Assembly (NCBI GenBank): GCA_019186825.1
Contig: JABARP010000008.1
Coordinates: 1 to 63,109, forward strand
Source: Pyrinomonadaceae bacterium
GTDB lineage: Bacteria > Acidobacteriota > Blastocatellia > Pyrinomonadales > Pyrinomonadaceae
Length of the DNA stretch: 63,109 nt
Reading direction: 5' to 3'
Shown one piece after another: positions 17,073 through 24,722 of this stretch. A program made the position numbers and the translations under genes. How positions within the stretch are numbered: the stretch's first letter is position 1; each line of letters begins with the position of its first letter. Below the pieces are notes generated by a model. The model ran no database searches. It was not told the origin of the DNA and saw only the letters and a program-made list of their open reading frames with translations.

Positions 17073-17230
17073 TGTGGACAAACGGGCTAAGTACTGTGGT
17101 ATCAATGGTTTCCCTGTCCACAACCCTTGTGGACAAGAGTGGACAAAAGTGGACAGATCAGGCTAAGTGCTGTGGTATCAATGGTTTCCCTGTCCACAAG
17201 CCTTGTGGACAAGAGTGGACAAGTGGACAA
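17073..17230. repeat. 76-bp tandem duplication with TTGTCCACA-like boxes
   Basis: A unit beginning GGCTAAGT at 17085 recurs at 17161 with two mismatches over 62 bp. Exact TGTGGACAA (TTGTCCACA on the other strand) occurs at 17073-17081, 17128-17136 and 17204-17212. One-mismatch forms lie at 17114, 17138, 17190, 17214 and 17222. Each unit also contains a perfect hairpin, TGTCCACAA-(C/G)CC-TTGTGGACA (17115-17135 and 17191-17211). A T-rich tract (17047-17063) lies just upstream. The boxes equal the actinobacterial DnaA box and differ by one base from TTATCCACA. The whole 16908-17322 interval has no convincing gene. Confidence 0.75.
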
Positions 17231-17322
17231 AGCTTGGACGGCCGTTGCCGGAGATGACGGTTATTTCTTATGAAACTTGGGCCATGGCTGTGGAAAACTA
17301 AAGTGAGCCTGGAGGAAAGGCA

Positions 17323-17958
17323 ATGAATGGCATTTTTGGGCTTGCGATCACGCTGATATTTCTAGCGCACTCCTGTCTCACGGGCCTAAATACCAATGCG
17401 CACGATAATGGAAACGCGTCGCCGCCGGCGGTCGTTGATGTAGATCCGGCTGAGCCGTCAGAGGAAGTGTTGGTGCATATTGCACAGGAAAGGCTCTTAA
17501 GGTCGGCGGTCGAGATCGATTCGACGGTCCACCTCGGCGACCGAACTTTTGACCTGGAGCTCGACAGCTTTCCGAAGCCTGTGTCAGAGCCGCTCGTATC
17601 GGCTTTTCGCCAGGCGAATGCAGCAAGGAATGTCGTCCATCCGCCGTTCGACGTGTACGCGAAGATCGTCCCCGTTACCTATTCCGACGCGGCGGATGAC
17701 TTGACCAAGGTTGATAAGCAGAACGATCGGAATACTAGGTTCCTTGTTTTGCTCTCGGGCACAGGGATCGTTTATCGAGAAGGCAAAGGGAACCATTTCG
17801 AGAGAGACCCCGTCGAATTGTTCGGATGCGCGCGCTTCGTCTCGGACACGAGGCAGAAAAGACCGCTCTGCCTTTATACGTCCTATGATGCAGACACGAA
17901 CGTCTTCAAAGATGTTCTCTTCGAACAGGATTCTGACGGGAAATGGACCATCAGATGA
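17323..17958 (+). CDS. Secreted protein of unknown function
   Basis: 211 residues. A GGAGG sequence 8-9 bases before the ATG supports the start. The N-terminal ~25 residues (MNGIFGLAITLIFLAHSCLT) form a signal peptide; the Cys could make it a lipoprotein, although the lipobox is poor. The body has no recognised domain; HLGDRTFDLELDSF and GTGIVYREGKGNHFERDP stretches suggest beta-rich structure. The gene sits directly behind the box-rich repeat. Another small secreted protein follows 107 bp downstream, so the two may be co-transcribed. Confidence 0.65.
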   Translation: MNGIFGLAITLIFLAHSCLTGLNTNAHDNGNASPPAVVDVDPAEPSEEVLVHIAQERLLRSAVEIDSTVHLGDRTFDLELDSFPKPVSEPLVSAFRQANAARNVVHPPFDVYAKIVPVTYSDAADDLTKVDKQNDRNTRFLVLLSGTGIVYREGKGNHFERDPVELFGCARFVSDTRQKRPLCLYTSYDADTNVFKDVLFEQDSDGKWTIR

Positions 17959-18065
17959 GTAGCCAATGGAATTGGCCGTTTACGAAAGAGGAACTTATAT
18001 GCTTTTCTAGAGAGCGACCTACATGTATCGGAAGATCAGCAAGCGGAAAGAGTAAGGAGAGAGAA

Positions 18066-18641
18066 ATGAGACACTTCTATTACATTCTAAGTTGCCGGCA
18101 GTTGGTTAGATCAGTTGGCCTTTTGGGAATTCTGCTTTTGATCCCGATCATAACTATGGCACAAGCTGATGATGTGACGATCGCGGTTCGTCTTCCGTCC
18201 GATGGCGTAAAGATCGCAAAAGGCGGTGAGGCGAAGGTGACGGTGACCGTTACAAACATCTCCGATCACGACGTCAAGATCGGCGGCCCCTATTTCTCGA
18301 TGGTAAGAGAGGGCGTTCGCGAAGAAAACGTTAAGCGGTGCGATCTATTTGTAGGTCGAATAGAACCGGGAGGCACGCTGTCGTTCAAATACATTAAGCT
18401 AAAAAGCGGTGAAGCACGATCCTTCGATTATGATCTCGGAAAACTGTTCGTTAAAGAATCCTTTTCCTCGATCGACTGGTTTTCACCGCTTCTCGATGAA
18501 GTTGGGACCGGCCGATATGATATGGATTCAGAAGTCTATGTCGTTTATAAGGGCAAGAAAACGCTGGTGTCTTCGAGCTCGTTCAAGGTCGATGTCGAGG
18601 CCGCGGAGAACGCCAGGTGCGGGAAGGTCCGACCGGAATAG
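18066..18641 (+). CDS. Secreted beta-sandwich-like protein, unknown function
   Basis: 191 residues. The ATG at 18066 has AAGGAG about 8 bases upstream and opens a signal peptide (hydrophobic core GLLGILLLIPIITMAQA); an upstream in-frame ATG at 17943 overlaps the previous gene and lacks these features. The mature part (VRLPSDGVKIAKGGEAKVTV, then TVTNISDHDVKIGGPYFSM) resembles an immunoglobulin-like or intracellular-proteinase-inhibitor-like sandwich that decorates exported proteins. No catalytic residues are seen. Confidence 0.7.
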   Translation: MRHFYYILSCRQLVRSVGLLGILLLIPIITMAQADDVTIAVRLPSDGVKIAKGGEAKVTVTVTNISDHDVKIGGPYFSMVREGVREENVKRCDLFVGRIEPGGTLSFKYIKLKSGEARSFDYDLGKLFVKESFSSIDWFSPLLDEVGTGRYDMDSEVYVVYKGKKTLVSSSSFKVDVEAAENARCGKVRPE

Positions 18642-18699
18642 AGCCACGGTTTTTCGTCTGTCGGCCGCCGATGCGGCCTCGATTTTGTTTCTGGCTCGA

Positions 18700-18866
18700 T
18701 ACCCATAGCTGACGCTATGGGCTATATGCTGTGATCCGCTTCGCGGATTCACGGAGCGCGGACACTCTTGTCCGCATCGCCGGTGCCTCCGGCGAGAGGG
18801 GTATTGGCGAGCAGAGTTTTTCGCGTCGCAAGCGACGCTCATGCGGACAAGAGTGTCCGCGCTCCG
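18700..18866. repeat. Hairpin-rich REP-like repeat cluster
   Basis: A perfect 26-bp inverted repeat (18752-18777 against 18841-18866, containing GCGGACACTCTTGTCCGC) encloses two smaller hairpins (GCCGG-TGCCT-CCGGC, and GCGTCGC-AA-GCGACGC). Upstream are two more: CCCATAGC-TGAC-GCTATGGG-type near 18702-18722 and ATCCGC-TTC-GCGGAT near 18734-18748. No transposase or gene is present. This is a compact, mosaic intergenic repeat of the REP/BIME or MITE kind. Confidence 0.75.
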
Positions 18867-18904
18867 TCGCGGCGAGAATGGGATCGCCGTCATAGTTTTT
18901 TCTT

Positions 18905-19795
18905 ATGAAATTTGGACAGGTAGCAGATCCGGGTGAGGTTGATCTTACGATCCCGGCGGATCATCCGGCGACGAAGGGCGTATTCGCCTCGGAAAAAGCG
19001 AAGGAGATGGAGGTTTGGGTCGGCTGTGCAAAATGGAACAGCAAGGATCTGAAAGGCTTCTATCCGAAGGGCGTAAAGGCGAAGGACGAGCTGCGGTATT
19101 ACTCGACGCAGTTCAACTGCATCGAGCTGAACGCGACGTTCTACAAGCGCTATTGGGAGAGCACATATACGAATTGGCGCGAAGGCGTCGAGGAGAAGTT
19201 CAAATTCTTTCCGAAATTCAACCAGGGCGTAACGCATTATTCACGCCTCTCGGACGTTGGCCAGCGATGCGAAGAGTTTGCCGAGAATATCGTCTTTCTA
19301 AAAGAGAAGCTTGGGGTGCCGCTCCTCCAAATGCACGATAATTTCGGTGCGAAGGATTTCGATCGCGTAGAGAATTTTGCCGAGAATATTTGGACGTTCG
19401 ACATCCCCATAGCGATGGAGTTTCGACGGAGCGAATGGCACACGGACCCTGATATCTCCGAGAGGTTGTATTCGCTGCTGGAAAAGCACCGCATCACGAA
19501 CGTGCTTGTCGATACCGCGGGCCGCCGCGACCTGATGCATATGCGTATGACGACGCCGACTCCGTTCATCCGCTGGGTCGGTGCAAATCACGAGTCGGAC
19601 TTTACACGGCTTGATGAATGGGTCGAACGGCTCGGCACCTGGCAGAAGCAGGGAATGCGGAAGCTATACTTCTTCGTGCATCAGAACGTCGAGCAGGAAT
19701 CGCCGCTGCTCTCGCAATATTTCATCAAGAAGCTGAACAAGAAGCTTGGAATCGACCTTCACATTCCGCTCACGGCAAAAGACGTTGAGGGCTAG
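18905..19795 (+). CDS. DUF72 (YecE-like) family protein
   Basis: 296 residues with the DUF72 TIM-barrel signatures: WVGCAKWNSKDLKGFYP near residue 40, FNCIELNATFYKRY, FKFFPKFNQGVTH, PIAMEFRRSEWH and a C-terminal KLYFFVHQNVE. DUF72 proteins are widespread, soluble and biochemically undefined; some links to Fe-S or tRNA biology have been suggested. The start ATG has no clear Shine-Dalgarno. It lies directly after the repeat cluster and converges with mqnP 14 bp away. Confidence 0.88.
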   Translation: MKFGQVADPGEVDLTIPADHPATKGVFASEKAKEMEVWVGCAKWNSKDLKGFYPKGVKAKDELRYYSTQFNCIELNATFYKRYWESTYTNWREGVEEKFKFFPKFNQGVTHYSRLSDVGQRCEEFAENIVFLKEKLGVPLLQMHDNFGAKDFDRVENFAENIWTFDIPIAMEFRRSEWHTDPDISERLYSLLEKHRITNVLVDTAGRRDLMHMRMTTPTPFIRWVGANHESDFTRLDEWVERLGTWQKQGMRKLYFFVHQNVEQESPLLSQYFIKKLNKKLGIDLHIPLTAKDVEG

Positions 19796-19809
19796 ATGAT
19801 CAGTTCCCG

Positions 19810-20676
19810 CTACTGCAAAAAGACCGCACCGCCGAATGATGCCAGCAGGATCACGCTTACGAATGCGTTCGTCGTAAAGAACGCGGCGTTCATCCGCGAG
19901 AGATCGTTCGGCTTGATCAATGTGTGTTGGTAGAAGAGCAAAATGCCGACCGCCATCACGCCCGCGAGCGATAGCCAGCTGAGCCCGGTTACGATCCACA
20001 AAAAGATGAGGACGATGAACCCCTGCAGATGGAAGATGCGTGCCATCCAGAGAGCGCGTGCGACGCCGATACGCGCCGGCACCGAATAGAGCCCTGCCTT
20101 GCGGTCGAAATCAATGTCCTGGCAGGCGTAAAGAATGTCGAATCCCGCTGTCCAAACGAGAACGAAGAGCGAGAGCAGTATCGGCACTTCGTCAAAAAGG
20201 CTGCCGCGAACCGCGATCCACGCAGCCGACGGCGAGATCGCGAGTGCCGCACCGAGGATGAAATGCGAGAGCGCCGTATAACGTTTTGCGTAGCTATAGC
20301 CGAGGATAAAAAGCAAAGCAACGGGTGAGAGCGCGAAGGTGAGCCAATTCAGCGAATAGGCTGCGAGCAGGAAGACCGCGATCGATACATAAAGGAACAC
20401 CCACGCAAAACCGACGCTAAGCTTGCCGCTCGGCAGTTCGCGATTCGCGGTTCGGGGATTTTGAGCGTCGATCTCTCGGTCGGCAATTCGGTTGAATGTC
20501 ATCGCTGCCGAACGTGCTCCGACCATCGCGACAGTGATCCAAACGATCTGCATCACGGTCGGCAGGCCGTTTGCCGCAAGGATCGCCCCCAGAAATGCAA
20601 AGGGAAGAGCAAAAAGGGTATGCTCGAACTTGATCATTTCGAGCGTAGTCGTAAATCGCCGCAAGGTCGTGGTCAT
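19810..20676 (-). CDS. mqnP: UbiA-family prenyltransferase, probable MqnP (menaquinone synthesis)
   Basis: 288 residues, eight to nine membrane helices. Both Asp-rich motifs are present: NRIADREIDAQNPRTANRE (NxxxDxxxD) and CQDIDFDRKAG (DxxxD). These coordinate Mg-prenyl diphosphate. The protein is closest in style to the UbiA-like enzymes of futalosine-pathway organisms, where MqnP prenylates 1,4-dihydroxy-6-naphthoate. The presence of mqnE in the same window supports that reading over 4-hydroxybenzoate prenylation. It is divergent from the DUF2227 gene, with 72 bp between starts. Confidence 0.85.
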   Translation of the reverse strand: MTTTLRRFTTTLEMIKFEHTLFALPFAFLGAILAANGLPTVMQIVWITVAMVGARSAAMTFNRIADREIDAQNPRTANRELPSGKLSVGFAWVFLYVSIAVFLLAAYSLNWLTFALSPVALLFILGYSYAKRYTALSHFILGAALAISPSAAWIAVRGSLFDEVPILLSLFVLVWTAGFDILYACQDIDFDRKAGLYSVPARIGVARALWMARIFHLQGFIVLIFLWIVTGLSWLSLAGVMAVGILLFYQHTLIKPNDLSRMNAAFFTTNAFVSVILLASFGGAVFLQ

Positions 20677-20717
20677 TGCTTGAAAAAGCTAGAGTTTAGC
20701 ACCTTAAGCCCCTTAAG

Positions 20718-20733
20718 TCGTCTCCGGAGACGA
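20718..20733. repeat. Perfect 16-bp palindrome TCGTCTCCGGAGACGA
   Basis: It lies in the 72-bp divergent intergenic region between mqnP and the DUF2227 gene. It could be a regulator-binding site for one or both genes, or part of a dispersed CTCCGGAG-centred repeat. Confidence 0.5.
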
Positions 20734-20748
20734 GCCTTCAAACGTCAA

Positions 20749-21282
20749 ATGCCAAGCGGCCGCACACACGATCTGCTGACAATTGTACTCGCGATTCCCG
20801 CGGCTGCGGCTGCGTTCGCAGCTACGCAGAGCTTACCGGGGACGGCCGTCTTTACGGCTGCGTTCGTGTTCGGCGGCCTGATGTTCGGGCCGGATCTCGA
20901 CACTCGTTCAAAGCAATATTCGCGCTGGGGCGTCTTTCGCTTTCTTTGGTTCCCATACCGGACGTTCTTCAAGCATCGTTCGCGGTTCTCGCACGGCCTC
21001 ATCCTCGGCACTGCGATACGCGTCATTTACTTCTTAGGGATCTGTTCTCTCGTCGTGATCGCGGGTTCGTGGGTGTGTGCGGCGATCGCGGGCGGTAAGG
21101 TGATATCACAAACGGAATTCGTCGAAATGTGGAGCACGATCGGGAGATTCGCTCGACAACATCTCGGCGACGGCTTCTTGTTGATGATCTTTCTCGGAAT
21201 GTGGCTCGGTGCGGCAAGCCATACGTTCACGGATCTCGCAGTAACGTACATCAAAACCGGCAGACGCACGAAGCTCTTCTAA
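20749..21282 (+). CDS. DUF2227-type predicted metal-binding membrane protein
   Basis: 177 residues. The start MPSGRTHDLLTIVLAIPAAA, the FGPDLDTRSKQYSRWGVFRF segment and a FFKHRSRFSHGLILGT segment are typical of DUF2227 proteins. The conserved His and Asp residues (THD, PDLD, HRSRFSHG, SHTFTD) are laid out as in YdjM-like membrane hydrolases and probably bind a metal. Three to four membrane helices. An open frame extends 96 codons upstream, but only this ATG begins the family. It overlaps the convergent gene by 4 bp. Confidence 0.85.
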   Translation: MPSGRTHDLLTIVLAIPAAAAAFAATQSLPGTAVFTAAFVFGGLMFGPDLDTRSKQYSRWGVFRFLWFPYRTFFKHRSRFSHGLILGTAIRVIYFLGICSLVVIAGSWVCAAIAGGKVISQTEFVEMWSTIGRFARQHLGDGFLLMIFLGMWLGAASHTFTDLAVTYIKTGRRTKLF

Positions 21283-22499
21283 CCTTTGCCGCCTGTGCGT
21301 GCGTTAACAAGGCGCGTAGCGTGCTTGCGGATCGCTTCGGGAACGTTGCGGTCTTTTTGCAGACTTGCGAGGTCGCGCAACTGAAGGCGGTTCATTATCG
21401 ACATCGAATTGCCGAGGGGTGTACGAGGATTCTTCGCAAGGCTCAGCTGGATCATATAGCTGCGGCCCCACTTCTTGTTCATGGCGATCTGCCGCAGCAC
21501 TTCCTGCGGAACGGCACGCATCGTGGCGATCTTTTCGACCTCTTGCTCGGTGATCTTCGGATTGTTGATGACCGCCGAGGAGACAAGCTTGTTCGGGTCA
21601 CGGATCAAAATGTTACGGGCTTCGCGGTCGCCCTTCATACCGAGTTTGACGCGGTCCTTAACGCCCATTCGCATTATGCGGTTGAGCACGGAGATGCGCT
21701 CATTCGTCGCTTCGTCCTCGGAATGAAGTTCGCCGAGGATCTTCGCCATAACGGCCTGTCGCTGCTCCTCGCTTTCCTCATAGATCTCTTCGATGTATTC
21801 GAGACTCAGCCAGGAATCGTCGGTCTCTTTGTCGAGAACCTCGATATGCTTGGCGATGAGAAGAGCGTCTTCGGCAGACATCTCGTTCTCCTCGAGATCT
21901 TCGGCGAATTCGGCCTGTTCGAGGAATTCCGCCGCAGCTTCGTTTCCTTGAGCGCGAAGCTCGCTTGCGATCTGTGCCGCACCGCGTTCTTTTTCGAAGA
22001 ATTCGCGCTTTGTTTCGGCAGCACGCCGCTCGGCTTCCGGCGAACGATGCGGGTTCGCAAGAATGGCGTCGATGATCGCGGAATGACGGATGAGAAGCTG
22101 CTGATTGAGAGCGATCCTTTCAAGCAGTCCGGCATCGGTCGCCGAGGCTGCAAGGGCTTCGAGAGATTCGGGCGGAGTTGCGGTATTTGACAGCACGGCC
22201 TCGTAGATCTCTACCGGCATTGTTGCCGCCCGTGCAAAATGCGCCAGAACGGTTGGGGCGGCATTCTCGCTTCGCAGCATCATTTCGAGCGAGTCGATCG
22301 CCTGTGTGCCGAGGGTTTCGCGGGCATTGGCCGAGAGTTCCGCATCGGTGCTGTTCGCAAGCCCCACAAGCAGTTCGAGCAGATCCTCGCCCGGCAACGG
22401 CAAAAGGCCGCGTGATGCTGCAAGCTGCGCAGGCCGAGGCGCCGAACCGGTCAATACGGCAGCGACAGCAGGATTCTGCGAATATATCTCAGTGGACAT
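21279..22499 (-). CDS. Helical-repeat (LRV/HEAT-like) protein
   Basis: 406 residues, soluble, rich in Ala, Glu and Leu, with no signal peptide. The N-terminal half contains units such as LANSTDAELSANARETLG and SNTATPPESLEALAAS. The C-terminal half has IRDPNKLVSSAVINNPKITE and ATMRAVPQEVLRQIAMNKKW units, a short helical repeat resembling leucine-rich-repeat-variant/HEAT scaffolds (DUF2336-like in feel). A highly charged coiled-coil-like linker (residues ~165-215) joins the halves. Function unknown; a protein-binding scaffold is likely. Confidence 0.7.
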   Translation of the reverse strand: MSTEIYSQNPAVAAVLTGSAPRPAQLAASRGLLPLPGEDLLELLVGLANSTDAELSANARETLGTQAIDSLEMMLRSENAAPTVLAHFARAATMPVEIYEAVLSNTATPPESLEALAASATDAGLLERIALNQQLLIRHSAIIDAILANPHRSPEAERRAAETKREFFEKERGAAQIASELRAQGNEAAAEFLEQAEFAEDLEENEMSAEDALLIAKHIEVLDKETDDSWLSLEYIEEIYEESEEQRQAVMAKILGELHSEDEATNERISVLNRIMRMGVKDRVKLGMKGDREARNILIRDPNKLVSSAVINNPKITEQEVEKIATMRAVPQEVLRQIAMNKKWGRSYMIQLSLAKNPRTPLGNSMSIMNRLQLRDLASLQKDRNVPEAIRKHATRLVNARTGGKG

Positions 22500-22670
22500 A
22501 TAAAGTGCCCGAAAAACCGCGGTGAGCTAGAGCAATTCTAGCAAATGATAGGCGAATCAGCCTCTAACGGCAGCCGTTCGTACCCTTAGAAAGGAAAGTT
22601 TGCACGATTTTTCTCAAAAATGCGCTAAATTCTGTGTTTCCTGTAAAATGGATATTTTTGGAACCTAATA

Positions 22671-24008
22671 ATGATCAAAGAAGAACTAGAGAAACTTATC
22701 GCCGACAAAGGTGCGAAGATCGGTGTGATCGGCCTCGGATACGTCGGTTTGCCGCTTATTGTGGAGTTTGCCCTAAAGGGTTTTTCGACCATCGGTTTTG
22801 AGGTCGATGAGAAGAAGGTCGAGCAACTGAACGCGGGCACGTCCTACATCGTGGACGTACCTGACGCCAACGTAGCCGAATGCGTGAATGCGGGAAGACT
22901 TACGGCGACGATGGATTTCGGCCGATTGGGCGAATGCGACGCGATCATTATCTGCGTGCCAACGCCGCTCCGCAAGACAAAAGATCCGGATATGAGCTTC
23001 ATTCTCTCTGCCGGCGAAAAGATACAAAAATGCCTTCGCCGCGGGCAGCTCATCATTCTCGAATCGACAACGTATCCCGGCACGACCGACGAAGTTCTCG
23101 AACCGATGTTCGAGGAGAAAGGGTTCCGCGTGGACGAGGACTTTTTGCTTGCATTCTCGCCGGAACGCGTCGACCCCGGTAATCCGCAGTTCCAAACACA
23201 CAACATTCCGAAGGTTGTCGGCGGCGTAACAGAGGATTCGACCGCGGTTGCCGCGATGCTTTACGGACAGATCGTGAATGACGTACATCCGGTCTCTTCG
23301 GCGCGCGTCGCAGAAGCGGCGAAATTGTGGGAGAACACATTCAGGGCGATCAATATCGGAATGGCGAACGAGATGGCAAAGCTTTGCAATGCCCTCGGGA
23401 TCGATACATGGGAGGTCGTAAAGGCCGCGGCGACAAAGCCATTCGGTTTTATGCCGTTCTTCCCGGGTCCGGGCATCGGCGGCCACTGCATTCCGCTCGA
23501 TCCGCATTATCTCTCATGGAAAGCACGTCAGCACGGATTTGATTCGAAGTTCATAAGCCTTGCCGAACAGGTGAATTCCACGATGCCGAATTACGTCTTC
23601 GACCTCGTTTCAGCCGCATTGAATCAGCAGAAAAAGGCTGTGAATGGTTCGAAGGTTTTGATCCTCGGCGTTGCTTATAAAAAGGACATTGACGATATGC
23701 GCGAATCGCCGGCACTCTCGATCATCGACCTTTTGCGGGCCGACGGTGCGGAGGTCGTTTATCACGATCCTTTCGTCGAAGAGGTTACGTTCGACCACGC
23801 TTATACGATCGGCCACGGCGAGCCGCTTTATAATCAAGAGCTTACGGATGAATTGATCTCGGGAGCAGATTGCGTCGTGATCTGTACCGAACACTCTGCG
23901 ATCGATTACAACCGCGTGTGCGAGCTCGCCGCCGTCGTCGTAGATACGCGCAACGCACTTTCACCGGAGATCCGAAAAGGATGCAACGCCCGGATCATCC
24001 GGCTATAA
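22671..24008 (+). CDS. Nucleotide-sugar 6-dehydrogenase (UDP-GlcNAc/WbpA type)
   Basis: 445 residues. A Rossmann NAD motif (IGVIGLGYVGLPL) lies near residue 20, with a central dimerisation domain (EAAKLWENTFRAINIGMANE). The catalytic Cys lies in PGPGIGGHCIPLDPHYL, the form seen in UDP-N-acetyl-hexosamine dehydrogenases such as WbpA. The C-terminal UDP-binding domain includes VLILGVAYKKDIDDMRESP. It oxidises the C6 hydroxyl of a UDP-sugar to the uronate for surface polysaccharide. It probably starts an operon with the toxin-antitoxin genes and wecB. Exact substrate is not certain. Confidence 0.88.
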   Translation: MIKEELEKLIADKGAKIGVIGLGYVGLPLIVEFALKGFSTIGFEVDEKKVEQLNAGTSYIVDVPDANVAECVNAGRLTATMDFGRLGECDAIIICVPTPLRKTKDPDMSFILSAGEKIQKCLRRGQLIILESTTYPGTTDEVLEPMFEEKGFRVDEDFLLAFSPERVDPGNPQFQTHNIPKVVGGVTEDSTAVAAMLYGQIVNDVHPVSSARVAEAAKLWENTFRAINIGMANEMAKLCNALGIDTWEVVKAAATKPFGFMPFFPGPGIGGHCIPLDPHYLSWKARQHGFDSKFISLAEQVNSTMPNYVFDLVSAALNQQKKAVNGSKVLILGVAYKKDIDDMRESPALSIIDLLRADGAEVVYHDPFVEEVTFDHAYTIGHGEPLYNQELTDELISGADCVVICTEHSAIDYNRVCELAAVVVDTRNALSPEIRKGCNARIIRL

Positions 24009-24073
24009 CGGTGCAGCCTTTAGCGCCTGACGCTTTGCAAAGAATGGGCTAAGATAGAGTTTGGGGTGAGCTT

Positions 24074-24331
24074 ATGGTTGGAGTTGTCGATCTAGAGATA
24101 ACCGAAGCAGAAGGAAATGCCGTAAAAGATACTTGGATACTGCGCCTCCCGAAGGAGATCTGTGACATCGAAGGTTTTGCCGAAGGGACCTTGGTTAGTT
24201 TGACGGTAAAGAACGGCGGTATTCAAAGCTCGTTTATTCGTCCGCCTTCAGACAAGCTTCAAGAGATAAGCCAAATCGTGTTGGATAAAGACCGTGAGCT
24301 GCACCGGAGATTGAAAGAAATTGGAGACTGA
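24074..24331 (+). CDS. AbrB-like antitoxin of a Doc-type module
   Basis: 85 residues. Good Shine-Dalgarno (GGGGTGAG) before the ATG. The central KDTWILRLPKEICDIEGFAE, then GTLVSLTVKNGGI, is a swapped-hairpin AbrB/MazE-like DNA-binding fold. The C-terminal ~25 residues (QEISQIVLDKDRELHRRLKE) form a helix likely to clamp the toxin. It overlaps the toxin gene by 11 bp. The family assignment rests on pattern, not on a search. Confidence 0.7.
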   Translation: MVGVVDLEITEAEGNAVKDTWILRLPKEICDIEGFAEGTLVSLTVKNGGIQSSFIRPPSDKLQEISQIVLDKDRELHRRLKEIGD

Positions 24332-24722
24332 CGGTGTAGTTTATCTGGAGTTTGACGAGGCCGTGTGGCTGCACTTCCAGTTGATGTGGGATTGGGGCGA
24401 GACCCGCATCGGCATTGACAGACGCGAGCTGGTCGAGTCAGCATTAGCTCGCCCGCAACAAGAAGCCAATTTCGCGAAATCCGATGTTGTCCGGCAAGCG
24501 GCCACGCTTTGCTTCGGGTTGGTCAAGAATCATCCATGGCGCGGTGGAAATAAACGAACTGCAACTTATCTGATGAGAGTCTTTCTAATGCTCAATGGCT
24601 TTGATCTTGATTATGAGGTTGAAGACGCGGTTGAAATGGTGTTGGCTGTCGAATCTGACAAATGGAAAGTCGATGAGATCGAAAGCTGGCTGCGTTCAAG
24701 AGTGCGGATGTTGAGCGCATGA
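24321..24722 (+). CDS. Doc/Fic-family toxin with altered active-site motif
   Basis: 133 residues from a TTG start inside the antitoxin gene. The Fic core helix motif reads HPWRGGNKR, against the consensus HxFx(D/E)GN(K/G)R. His, Gly, Asn and the basic residues are kept, but the acidic Mg-binding residue is Gly. An N-terminal VYLEFDEAVWLHF and a RRELVESALARPQQ segment are typical of Doc-type proteins, which phosphorylate EF-Tu. The changed residue may weaken or alter the reaction. It overlaps wecB by 4 bp, so the pair is translationally linked into the sugar operon. Confidence 0.8.
   Translation: METDGVVYLEFDEAVWLHFQLMWDWGETRIGIDRRELVESALARPQQEANFAKSDVVRQAATLCFGLVKNHPWRGGNKRTATYLMRVFLMLNGFDLDYEVEDAVEMVLAVESDKWKVDEIESWLRSRVRMLSA

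Noticed and set aside
17047..17230. Calling the box cluster the chromosomal origin
   Set aside because: No dnaA, dnaN, gidA or rpmH is near, and the DnaA box of this lineage is unknown to me. Kept only as a finding to test.
16991..17257. Open frame of 88 codons through the 76-bp repeats
   Set aside because: The frame is created by the repeat sequence, starts with TTG without a ribosome site, and the two repeat copies are read in different frames.
24259..24444. Minus-strand small frame across the toxin-antitoxin overlap
   Set aside because: It lies opposite two coupled genes with good signatures and has no start signal.
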